Part shown: positions 1 through 10,056 of the stretch, one piece after another
How the letters are laid out: each line of letters starts with the position of its first letter
Numbering within the stretch: the stretch's first letter is position 1
Translations under genes and position numbers: made by a program
Notes under the pieces: generated by a model
The model's input: the letters and a program-made list of their open reading frames with translations, nothing else
Told to the model about the DNA's origin: nothing
The model's database searches: none
Source of the DNA: Coptodactyla brooksi
Taxonomy: Eukaryota > Arthropoda > Insecta > Coleoptera > Scarabaeidae
Assembly (NCBI GenBank): GCA_033557675.1
Contig: JAWQRM010000221.1
Location: 1 to 26,285 of the forward strand
Direction of reading: 5' to 3'
DNA: 26,285 bases

Positions 1-880
1 TGTTTCCTTTGTCTTGACCTTAATTTAGGCGGTAGTTTGTCTTATTTAAAGCGGTTTTTGATAACTTATTGTCGAATTTTCTTTTGGAGTCTTATTGTCT
101 TCTGGGGTTGTTTTTCTTCTGAAAATTGTTGTCCACCAGTGTCGTCTGGGGTTGGCAACATCTATATCCTGTTTTTCTTCTATATAAGAAGTTTTCTTTC
201 TCTGAAAAATCAGGTTTTCATAAAGTGGACGTAACTTCCTGAATTTATAATATTTTTCAACGAAAAAAATGTCGAATGATGTTCAATATATGTGCTTTTA
301 ATATCAATATTTTGTTGTAAGAAAGAATAGTTTGAACTTTCTTATAAGAATTCCCGAAAACAATGCAGACATAACTTAGAAATAATTCATTGTACATGAA
401 CTGTTCACATTCACATAATACAAAAGTAAGTTGGAAGGTTTGAGAATGAATATTACCTCACAATAAATTTTAAAATAAGATTACTTGACATTTATCGATT
501 GAATTATGAAAAACTCGTTTATCTTATGCAAGGTTGGTTGCGTACTCAGCAATGCCACTACCATGTTTTTTTTAAATGGACATAGTGATACATATTTACA
601 CTATTCGACTTAAGCTATTCTTCTTAGTTACGTCAAGAGGGCTATCACATCATTGTTTCTCTATACAGTTACTTTGTTCGTTTCGTTTTTCGATATATTT
701 TTTCATGTACATAATTATATTTTTGAAATCTGTATACAATTCTGAGGTAAAAAGGTAACAGACACAACCGTCCCCTTTGCAAGAAAAAGAAATTCCAGAC
801 ACCTCTTCCATAATAATTAATTGTATCAAATATTAAAATATTGCTGCATATTATTTATACCTGTTTTATCTGTCTATCTA
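1..880. other. AT-rich non-coding stretch, nothing recognised
   Basis: No coding exon, RNA gene or transposon domain is recognisable on either strand. Short open frames here have the composition of AT-rich chance ORFs. A phrase around 105-155 contains two similar GTCTTCTGGGGTTG / GTCGTCTGGGGTTGG motifs that could be an old repeat. The missing N-terminal exon of the CoA-transferase gene was looked for and not found. Confidence 0.5.
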
Positions 881-1545
881 TTAAGAATCACAAAGTAGAA
901 ATAAAATAAACGAATGAGATGGTTGAGGCTGGTGGAATTTTAACAATTTCTTAATGTCGGGTTCCAATTTCGTTAACATCAGTTGCAAATTGCCACGTTC
1001 AGTGATATGCAGTCTGTTCCTTTTCAGTGTCTGAAAAGCAATTAAAAACTTCTGTACTCTTGCCCACTATCCAGGGCAGAGCTGGTATTGATTTTTGAAG
1101 CCAGAACTCTGGGTATTCACTTCTGAATTTTACTTTTAGTTCTTCGCTAGTTGTCAGTCCCATGAGTTGCACTTCTAAAGTTGATGATACTGCTGTATCT
1201 GCATTTGCGAAAGGATCTTTTTAAATATTTTAAAATGATATTTTAAACATCAATACACCAACTCGGTATATTCACGTTTAAAATATTCTGGAACCGCTCC
1301 GTAAAATCAGTATAGAGAACGTCCAAGTGTTGGTAGTAAGTAAGTAAGTAAATCTTCCTGTTCTGCAGAGACTGCTGATAATGTGGCTGTGTATTCACTT
1401 CTACCTAGATGTTGAACGGAAGAAGTTTACCCACAAAAACAGCTATGACTTTTTTTGTTTTAGTTAAATTCAACTCATCACCTTGCAATTGTAAATTAAC
1501 ATTAAATATTCTAATCAGGTCTGACCAAGAACTATTACATCCAAA
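881..1545 (-). pseudogene. hAT/ZBED-type transposase, C-terminal remnant
   Basis: The minus strand, read with frame changes, encodes the C-terminal half of a ZBED5/FAM200-like hAT transposase. In order: LNLTKTKKVIAVFVGKLLPF (about 1490-1425), FTERFQNILNVNIPSW (about 1300-1255), then DPFANADTAVSS..., SEYPEFWLQKSIPALPW (about 1125-1070). The hATC dimerisation block follows: KRNRLHITERGN, LEPDIKKLLKFHQPQPSH (about 1025-915), open to a TAA at 881-883. Several frameshifts and stops make it dead. The BED finger and the N-terminal catalytic part were not found. A likely terminal inverted repeat of the same element lies at 2650-2674. It differs in sequence from the hAT copy at 14645-16428. Confidence 0.8.
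1334..1352. repeat. (AAGT)n microsatellite
   Basis: About four tandem AAGT units inside the decayed hAT region; the array is one likely cause of the local frame disruption. Confidence 0.7.
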
Positions 1546-2649
1546 AATGACATTTTTTGGATGTGATCAGGTTTTCGTGCAGTTTTCACAATCAACCTGA
1601 AGTTAATTATTTATGAATCATTATGTTTGTAATTTTGTTATATTAAACATATTATAGGGAGTGTATATAGGGAGGATTTATATGAAGTATATTTGTACAA
1701 ATGTATTTAGAATTATCAGAACGATTCTCTTAAACAGCTCTCTTAAACTTATTCTATTAAACTTAGCTACGGATATCATTGTTCACTTCAGTTACAGAAC
1801 TTTGTGGATATCATGCCTCACAGTTCCACTCTTATGATTCTCCCATACACCAAACCTGTATAAGAATAGTATGCGTCCCATGCTGTGAATTTTCGAGTTA
1901 TAATAAAGATTATTGGAAAAAATAATATAACCGGCAATACTAAACCTTATAGGCTATTGTCATATGGGCGATTTTATTTCCTAAAAGTATAGTCTGTAAT
2001 GTGATATAGTGTTTTTTAAATTGTATTTTGTTATATACGCCAGATTCAAAAAAACTTGTAGTTATCTAAACCATAAAGCTATTTTTAAATGGGATAAAAT
2101 AGTCGGTGACCTTCGCGTGAAGATATCTGGCGTAAATTATAATCATGTCATTATTTTATTTTAGAATTATTTATCTCTGCTTTCTTGAATTCAGTGTACC
2201 CAAAACTTGATGGTCACCATTATCATGAAAAATTCTTTCGTTTTTCAAAAAAAAGTATTGCCTACTAGATGTTGCGACAAAACAAAAAATCATATTCTTC
2301 AAACTTGTACATGTGATACTATACATCATATCAAAAATTATAAACGAAAAAGTTAGGTTTCTAACTGTAAGTCAATGTTCGTCCGTCACTTAATGGACTG
2401 TAGAAAATATATTGAAATATTCGTTTGTTGTTAATTTTATTTTGGTCTCCTTATTTTCTTTTTCTTTATAGGAAAGTGTTGTAAAACATTTACTATTACT
2501 TAGGAGTAAAACATTGTAAAACTTGTAAAACATTTACTATTACTTCAAATTTTCACCACTACATGACAACTGGAAAACGCATCACAGGATGAAAGACTCA
2601 GCAGTCTCACTACAGAGTGCTGATCACTTCGTGCTTGATAGCGCGGTAT
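1546..2649. other. probable hAT interior/flank without recognisable coding
   Basis: The stretch between the hAT C-terminal block and the candidate hAT end shows no domain I can read. It contains an inverted pair TACGCCAGAT (2036-2045) / ATCTGGCGTA (2125-2134). It also holds a 21-bp exact direct repeat beginning GTAAAACATTTAC at 2481 and 2525 (offset 44). Confidence 0.4.
2481..2545. repeat. short tandem duplication (21-bp exact, offset 44)
   Basis: A 21-bp sequence starting GTAAAACATTTACTATTAC occurs at 2481-2501 and again at 2525-2545, with a partial GTAAAACATTG between them. This looks like local slippage duplication. Confidence 0.75.
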
Positions 2650-2674
2650 GCGTACCACTGTTTGAGAGTCCCTG
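2650..2674 (-). repeat. candidate hAT terminal inverted repeat
   Basis: Read on the minus strand the end begins CAGGGACTCTCAAACAGTGG followed by TACGC. This resembles the CAGGG.TCTCAAAC..TGGTACGC ends of ZBED-type hAT elements. It would be the 5' end of the minus-strand hAT whose transposase remnant is at 881-1545. The adjacent 8 bp (CTTTAGAA, 2675-2682) would be the target duplication, but no matching second end was found on the left, so the boundary is tentative. Confidence 0.5.
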
Positions 2675-2993
2675 CTTTAGAAATGTGTTGCAAAAAGCAC
2701 ACTCAAAGTTCGACCAGGGCTTATAGTAACGTTGTGTGCGCTCGTTATACCAATATATTTATAGTTATTACTAATGATTTGTAATTAGATCAATTTTATT
2801 AGATGCATGTACAAAAATGTAATATATGAACATTTGCTTTAAAAGTAAAAATTCACCTGATGCACTTGTCAAACCTGCAGTACAGAAACAAAAAATGTTT
2901 AAATAACCCTAATTCACTACATTATCTTTATTAAATGTTATTAATTCGTCATTTGAGTGATTGCGATATTTACTACTTTGTCTTTATTATCAG

Positions 2994-5900
2994 GTCTTGT
3001 TCGTTCTTCATGGGTGGCAATGTTAGAAAACCAGTTGCCGAAGGTCGTGCCGATGCTATCCCAATTTTCCTATCGGAAATTCCACTGCTATTTTACAGAG
3101 GAATTGTCAAACCAGACATTGCAGTCATTCATGTAAACTGTTCTAAGACATATCATGTGTGCAATTTTTAGGGTTTAATTTTTTGTAGGTTTCTCCTCCA
3201 GATTGCCATGGATTCTGCAGCATCGGCACCAGTGTTGACTGTGTCAGAGCTGGCATGATCCATTCCAAAATCATAGTTGGTAATAAATCATTAAAAAAAA
3301 TTGAAGGCGCGAAAATTGTACACTTCAATTAAATTATTTTTTTAGCATTGGTCAATAAGCAAATGCCAAGAACTTTTGGCGATAGTATCATTCACATGAG
3401 CCACATCGACTATGCTGTTTGTCATGACAGTCCCTTGCCAAGCCACGGCGGTCAGCCACCAAACGAAACTGAAGCCCAAATCGGGAAGTTAATTGCTGAA
3501 AATTTGATAGAAAATGGAGCTACGCTACAGATGGGTATCGGGAATATTCCTGATGCTGTTTTGGCGCAGTTGAAGAACCATAAGGATTTGGGAATTCACT
3601 CTGAAATGTTTGCTGATGGTGTAGTAGATTTAGTGAACTTGGGATGTGTTACCAATAACAAGAAGCAAAAGCACCAAGGGCGCATTGTGGGCTCCTTTTT
3701 AATTGGAACGCAGAAGTTGTACGATTTTGTCGACAATAATCCCTTTGTTGAAATGCTCAGGGTTGATTATGTAAACAATACTGGTAGGTATAACTTTACT
3801 TTTACTTTCATAAGAAAGTTTCATTGGATAAAGAAAGAAACATAACTTTATTTTGAGATAATGTACAAATTTTTTAAATAGTGTACACAAATTTGCAAAC
3901 ACTTTTTTTCACAATATTTATGCATTAGATAGAATGGATAAATAATTTTGGTATTTGCATAAGCTTTTGTTGCAATTCTAAAAAAGTTTAGAGAACTTTA
4001 AATATAATGATGATATTGCTACATCCATTTTGAGCACAAGCAATAATAGAAACCTTAATTTTAAACAATTTACAACATTAGCAATTAATTCAATACCTTA
4101 CACTATGCCATCGGTTGTGCAATCTGTCATACAACAACTTATACAACTTGTCTCTAACAACGGAATTTTTTCTGTTCGAGACTCATACTTGAACTCTTTG
4201 TGGTTGTGTCTTTTTTTTAGTACAGTATCTCGATCATTATTGTCTTAAATGCTGTCCTAGTTTTAACCATACGATAAATAAATAAATAAATTATTGTCTT
4301 AAAACACTGTTTGATTGCCATCATAATTTGTTTCATTGAGTAATAAACAAAGAAGTTACCGTATAATTAAAAAATTTATATATTTATAGACTATTAACTG
4401 TCAATTGTCATATGTTAATTTTCTTTAGGCGTCAATTATTTTTTGTGTTAAGTAGTTCAACAAGGTTTTCATATTTTTGTAATAACCATTTCCCACTTAT
4501 TTTTTCGAAAATTAGTTTGAAATAGGAGAGATGAAATTAAGAATTTGAATATTTTCAGCAATAATTGAATTATTATTATAATTGAATTATTATTATTAAT
4601 AATTAAACTCAAGCACATGACTTTAAACGAAATACAACCATAAAGGGTCGAACAATAATTGGATCAATCTATAATTGGCTTCTCTTAATTATAAATGACG
4701 TGAATTCTAGCTCTTTCTAAAAAGTTTATAAAGTTATAGTCCAGATGAACCTGTTTTTATAATAATCAAGTGATAAACAGAGTAAAAGAAATGGTGTTAA
4801 AACATTTGTTCATCATCTTCAGCAAATCTTAAAAAATAAAAGGTTTGAAAATATTTTTAAAATGCAGAAAATTGAATTTTAAAAGGAATTTCAATTTTCT
4901 TTAAATTTGTTTAAAGGTACAAGTAATATCATTCTGCTGCACGCCAATGTAAAAAAACACGTTTAAAGTTTTAACTCCTTACTGCATACTGTGCCATACC
5001 TGGCACACTTACATTACCTTATGCTGTTTAAGGTTCTCTGTGATTCAAAGTTTTTAATTCAAATTGTACCATATTTGACACATTCGCATACTGGATTATA
5101 GAATTAATATAGAGCGATATAGTATAATATAGAGCAAATATCCTGATTGTAAAAAAAAATCTTAGGGTTAACGTGAAAAATGTAAACTTATGCCTAAATA
5201 AGGATCGAAATTCTTTCAAAACATTTCACACTGAATAACTTAATCTACAATAAGTTTTTAAAATGTATTTAGTTTTGTTTTTTGTTTTTCAATTTGTGCT
5301 AAATTTGAAACGTGTCAAAAACTATATGTTTTTCATTGACAATTGTCTCAAATAAGGTTTTCCATATTTTTTCAAGAAACCAGGTGTCTGAAGCTATCAC
5401 ATATATTTTTTTAATTGAAAAATAAAAGCCATTCAGTAAGGGGTTAACTTATAAAAAAGCAACCTGGAACTGTGATGCTAATTTGTTATTCCTGATCATA
5501 CTTGTCAGCGAAACTTTTGCACTAGCATCTATTGATAATATCCATTTTCGTAATTCCTAAAATAGCATAATAATCTGCATTGAAGTTGGTCTTATTTTTC
5601 ATGTTTCTAGACATCTGAATGAAGAGGAAAGGGACAGTCGAGATCTTTCAGATTATTCATGATTTCAACAACTGCCATTTAGTTACAATTGTGTTATTTT
5701 TAATCTTAAAGCATAACGATATGCTCTATTCGCCATTAGTTTGTTAATTCATACACTGTATTACTTATACCATATGGCAGTAAGGTGCTAACACCATAGG
5801 AAATTATCGAGAGGAAGCGAGAGAGCTTCGTTCATTTCCAGAGCAAGTGAGAGAGCGCAACGTAACACGAGAGGTTGAAAGAGTGGGGACAACGAACGCT

Positions 5901-6667
5901 AGGCTAGTCCCTATGGGGCTAGTTCCTTACCACCATACGGTATAACATAGGTAATGAAGTTTAAAATTGAATTTTAAGTCTTAAGTCTTATGACTTATAT
6001 ATAAATCATTTATTAGTTTAAAAGAGATTCAGTAGAGCATGGAACGTGGTGTGTATAATAAAATTGTATCCTAAGGGTGAAGCTATAGGGTACATTCAAA
6101 TATGCAGAAATTGTGTAGTTATTAATTTGTTTTATATTCCCCGAAGAAATGTACTTGAATATTATTGTATAACTGCGTTCCCTTTTAAAAGGTATTATTG
6201 CTCAACAACCAATGATGACAGCTATCAACTCTTGCATCGAGATTGACATTACTGGACAAGTAAACTCGGACTCAATTGGAACGAGGATGTACTCAGGATT
6301 CGGAGGACAGATTGACTTTATCAGGGGTGCAGCTGAGGGCTTAGACGGCAAAGGAAAGCCCATCATTGCCTTACCATCGACCACAAAGAAAGGCGAATCG
6401 AAAATTGTACCAGTTTTGAAAGAAGGTTTAGTAATCACAAAAAAAGTATTTTATTTTTTGTAAAAAATCAATGAAATTTTAGGTGCTGGCGTCGTTACTA
6501 CCCGTGCACACGTCCACTACGTCGTAACTGAACACGGAATTGCTCATCTATTTGGCAAATCTTTGAGACAACGTGCCTATGCCTTAATTCAAGTTGCCCA
6601 TCCCGATCATCGAGATTGCCTAGAAAAGCAAGCATATGAACGTCTCAAGTGTATGCCATGCCCTTAA
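2994..6667 (+). CDS. 4-hydroxybutyrate CoA-transferase / acetyl-CoA hydrolase family protein (5' part missing)
   Basis: Class I CoA-transferase that moves CoA between acyl groups (acetate/4-hydroxybutyrate type), expected in mitochondria; the Drosophila counterpart I recall is CG7920. Five exons with consistent phases are readable: 2994-3132, 3189-3279, 3346-3783, 6192-6425, 6483-6667 (stop TAA 6665-6667), giving about 361 residues. Visible family motifs: SFFMGGNVRKPVAEGRAD; VSPPDCHGFCSIGTSVDC; LVNKQMPRTFGD; the CoA-contact loop MGIGNIPDAV; and GIHSEMFADGVVDL, whose Glu is the expected catalytic residue that forms the CoA thioester. After these come FGGQIDFIRGAAEG, then VVTEHGIAHLFGKSLRQRA and ALIQVAHPDHRDCLE, the C-terminal hydrolase domain. 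Relatives are about 450-470 residues, so roughly 100 N-terminal residues lie upstream. The exon at 2994 opens with the last base of a split Arg codon, so it is internal. No lesions were seen. Intron 3 (3784-6191) is swollen by transposons. Confidence 0.92.
4271..4290. repeat. (AAAT)n microsatellite
   Basis: Short AAATAAATAAAT run in intron 3 of the CoA-transferase gene. Confidence 0.6.
4971..5447. mobile_element. piggyBac-type MITE with TTAA ends
   Basis: A 469-bp AT-rich segment is flanked by TTAA on both sides (4971-4974 and 5444-5447). Its ends are CTCCTTACTG on the left and CAGTAAGGGG on the right: imperfect terminal inverted repeats (one mismatch in ten) starting CYCC, as in piggyBac elements, which duplicate TTAA. 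The interior has no coding capacity but carries variants of a TGCCATACCTGGCACA / TACCATATTTGACACA motif. It sits in intron 3 of the CoA-transferase gene. Confidence 0.7.
5765..5945. mobile_element. 181-bp MITE-like element with 36-bp terminal inverted repeats
   Basis: The left arm (5765-5800) starts TTATACCATATGGCAGTAAG and the right arm (5910-5945), read in reverse complement, starts TTATACCGTATGGTGGTAAG. Both end in CCATAGG and they agree at about three quarters of positions or better. The interior is unusually GA- and GC-rich for this window (GAGAGGAAGCGAGAGAGC, GAGAGAGCGCAACG). No coding potential. I cannot assign it to a superfamily. Confidence 0.65.
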
Positions 6668-8519
6668 AGAAAAGTACCATAGGTATAGAGAATAACGTTT
6701 TTGTAAATTTTCGTTAAGTTTCATTCGTTGCTTTTTGTAGATCAATCAGTCATGTGTTCAACATGAAATTAGGTATTAATGTTGTTATCAGTAAGCACAC
6801 CAATGTGATGGAGTTTTATATATTCATACAAAAATACCATAACAGGAATCATGCTACTACAGGCCTAAGGGAAAATTGAGGCGTATCATTAATTTCATCT
6901 TTATTAATATTGTCAAGTCGCATTTTATATATCTTTACGTTTACTGTTTTCATTTTATATACAATCAACACCATCATAATATAGAATGATAGACAGACCG
7001 TGTATGTTTCGTAACAATTTTATAAAAGTCAAACAATAGGCAGATAATAAAAATAAAGAATTATCATATTAAAACTGATGAGCTTTATTTCTCCCCTTTT
7101 ATAGAAGTATCTATTCATAAGCAAATTGCTTTTCTTTCAATGTCGCCTTGTGTGAGAGAGGACACATGTTCTATCTGTACCTATGAATATCTAAATATTG
7201 GAAATATGAACAGAATATCTACAATCAAATTTTTATGACTTCTATATCAATTTATCAAAAGCAATAGTTTCAATGGCGGTTAAATACATTTTGTGCCATG
7301 CTAGGCATTGTATTTGCTTCTTCATCGACTTAAAATCGAAGTGAGAGAAGATTGTTTTAAATTGTTAAAGGATATATTTCTCGAATTACTTGATTTTGAA
7401 TTAAACATGTATTCCATATTGGACTTGGTTGTGTAAAACTTGCTTTGGTCGTTTTAGAAGCATGATATCTATCATGATAGGGACTGAGAAACATGAATTC
7501 TAGCAGTAACTAAATGTACTAGGCTGAAACATTTCTCTTTCTGCTATTCTGTTATGGTCAATTCAGACATAAGCGGATGGTACTTCCACAATAACATTGT
7601 CTAATTTTTGTACATGTTCTAATCAATTTCCCATCTGTTTAGGTAATAATTGTAAAACCTAGCTGCTCTATGTTTGACAGTTTCCAAATGGCAAGCGATC
7701 TAAAATTATTTATTTTTTATTTGTTATGTATTTATTTATTGAGTTTTTTGAAAACCTCAAAAACAACGATTTTTTAAATTCCTTTTACAGTGGGATGCTT
7801 TGATAAATTATAAAATTGGTGTTCGACTCCTTCTTTTTTTATCTATTCTTCAACTTTGTAGTGTCGAAGTACTAAGTAAACGTTTTCTGCAATTTATCAA
7901 TTCTCTTTTAATAGCACTCTCTAGCTTATTAACAACCCAAGATTTCAAGAAAAGCCCTTAAATGGTAATTCGAATTGAAGATAAGAAGGTAATGCACAAG
8001 TCCATTACAAAATATAAAATTCGGTACTGGATTCTCAAACTATTACGTTTTGTATTACGTAATATGTTAATATTAATTGTCCATTCTTGTTCATTCTGTC
8101 TACATTTCAGAACTATCTCTGTTATAAACTTTCTCTTAAAACATTATTCTTCATTCCTCCCGGTGATATACACATTACAAAGGTTTGTACTTAAATATCT
8201 GATTTCAACAATTAACATTGTGAATGGTTTTGTAGTAGATTTTACCTTGGAAACTAAAGCCACATTTAGAATACTAGGCAGGCGGTTTACCATTAGGTTA
8301 CTTAGCTTGGTAGTTATAGCTGTAATACCAAATTAGATTCTCTTTCATAGAAGACAGTTAAGGAAGGTATCTATTGCAAAAATAGGTTTGCAAATCGGAA
8401 GTCTGTCTATTAGAACTTCAGTTCTCATTCAAAGTTCTTAAATATTTATCAGTGGTCAGGACACTTGAGTTTTTTAATGAGGTGTCTCTGTTCGCAAGTG
8501 AGAAACAAATGTCAGGAGA
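6668..8519. other. 3' UTR and intergenic sequence
   Basis: Follows the CoA-transferase stop. An AATAAA at 7052-7057, 385 nt past the stop, is a plausible polyadenylation signal. A 124-codon plus-strand frame at 7962-8336 was examined; it has no recognisable domain and an AT-rich, Ile/Leu/Phe-heavy composition typical of chance ORFs. Confidence 0.45.
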
Positions 8520-8539
8520 ACCAATTACGGTTAATACGT

Positions 8540-8770
8540 AAGCTCTACGTGAAGTTCTTGAACAGATGTCATCAATCAACACACATAGGGTGTTTGCTTA
8601 ACTTGCAATTGAACTTCTTCCACATCTAGCATACTTTGCACCATCTGACTATAATCTTTTTGGTAAATGGCACACTTCCTGTGCAGATTTAGGTCTCGAT
8701 GAGGTCGAAGGAGGGCCGTGAGTCTAAACATAACGAATGGTGCAGATGTGGAATGGAGCAACTAGATGGT
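8540..8770 (+). pseudogene. mariner transposase C-terminal fragment
   Basis: Plus-strand reading around 8606-8665 gives ELLPHLAYFAPSDYNLFG, matching the mariner block LLPHPPYSPDLAPSDYHLFG that carries the last catalytic Asp. The YSPDLAPSD segment is shortened here, so codons have been deleted. A decayed tail follows with a GMEQL motif near 8754. No ends were identified. Confidence 0.6.
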
Positions 8771-8859
8771 TTCAAATAATAAAATTAAATTACCTTCATG
8801 TTGGAACTTGAAGTTTTGAACTTTTATTGTTGTAAAATTAGCGTCTAATTTTTAATATA

Positions 8860-9602
8860 AAATCCGAAAAAGCTTTTGGTTCACACCAATACATATCAAG
8901 TATGTCCTTTCTTTAATAACTTTTATACAAGTTTTCAGTGAACATTTTCAGCTATTTCAACTTTCTTGTCCAAAATGTATATTGATCGACCACCTCTGTT
9001 CGAACATAACTTTAATAATTTCATTCCGCATTTGTTTAATTAGAAAGTTTTTCATTAAAAGTTTTGATAATTTTTGATCAATGTGTTTACCAATGGTAAT
9101 ATCACTCCAAGAGTCTATCACCACTGTCTATTGCTCCATTATTTACAAAATGCAAATTTGATACTATTTTAAAGTGATTGCTTTGCAGTCCTTTAATCAA
9201 TATTGTACCCATGCAAATCAAAAGTGCAATAAATTTTCTCATTTCCTTAGGAGAAGTAGGTTTCCACCTCTTTAATCAAGTATGTTCTATATTTATAAGT
9301 TGTATCAATGTTTACTCCGCATATCTGTTTGTTTCTGTAATTGGAAGGTTTATTATTTGTTCATTTAAAAATAGCAAAAAAAAGTCACTAGGAGTGATAT
9401 CATAAGGTAATTTACGCAGAAGTCCATTGGTTTCCGTTAATATAAACTACTTTTTGCTCCTAAATTCGTTTCAGTGGATATTGTTCAGTACATCAACATC
9501 ACCATATATTTTCTCTTCTCATATATCTAATTGTTTCAAAACTTCGTCGAGATCTTTCATTTCGACACCATATTTCTCCTCACTCTTTGAACTTGATGAC
9601 AT
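8860..9602 (-). pseudogene. piggyBac-type transposase fragment
   Basis: Read on the minus strand from an ATG at 9602-9600 (MSSSSKSEEKYG), the sequence resembles a piggyBac-derived transposase. Key stretches: LPYDITPSDFFLLFLNEQII, then LPITETNRYAE, RWKPTSPKEMRKFIALLICM and GTILIKG, followed by a LHFV-like strand. This is the N-terminal part of the DDE_Tnp_1_7 family domain. Several stops and frameshifts interrupt it (for example after NRYAE), and the rest of the catalytic domain is blurred by about 8860. Terminal repeats were not located. Confidence 0.8.
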
Positions 9603-10005
9603 TTTATTTATATACTTTCTCATTGTATTCATTTTCAACTATATTTTTACATTTTCCGACAGACATTGTGATAACACGAAAAATCAGAACGGTACTTGTA
9701 AGGAGCAGGGACCTTCAGATGCAAAATGAAGCTAACAATGTTTATGTTTATGCTTACTTCGTCTTACACATTATGGGGTCGATGTTTCGGGATTCGACAA
9801 CAGTTAGGCATCAAGAATGAGGCTGTTAAGCCAACTGGAATAATGTAGGCAACTAAGAAAAATATTTTAAATAACTGCTCGTATCTCAGTTCTACTAACC
9901 TGATCAGTCTTGATCTGATGAAGATGATTGTAAGTCCACAACATCCTAGTTATAGTTATTAATAATAATACTTTCAAATGAGAACAATTACTTGTTCATA
10001 GCATC

Positions 10006-10011
10006 TTTATT
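10006..10011 (-). promoter_or_regulatory. polyadenylation signal of TAB1
   Basis: AATAAA on the minus strand, 46 nt beyond the TAB1 stop codon; a normal position for a short 3' UTR. Confidence 0.55.
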
Positions 10012-10056
10012 AATATTTACAAATGTATACATTTTAGTAATATTTACATGTTAGAT

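Noticed and set aside
7962..8336. 124-codon plus-strand open frame
   Set aside because: AT-rich, hydrophobic-biased translation with no recognisable motif, no paired splice context and no start context; the reverse strand was also read without a match.
9178..9820. Plus-strand open frames of 75-100 codons
   Set aside because: They are antisense to the piggyBac transposase remnant read on the minus strand.
9920..9950. CTGATGA motif as another hammerhead
   Set aside because: No GAAA at the right distance and no stem II pairing.
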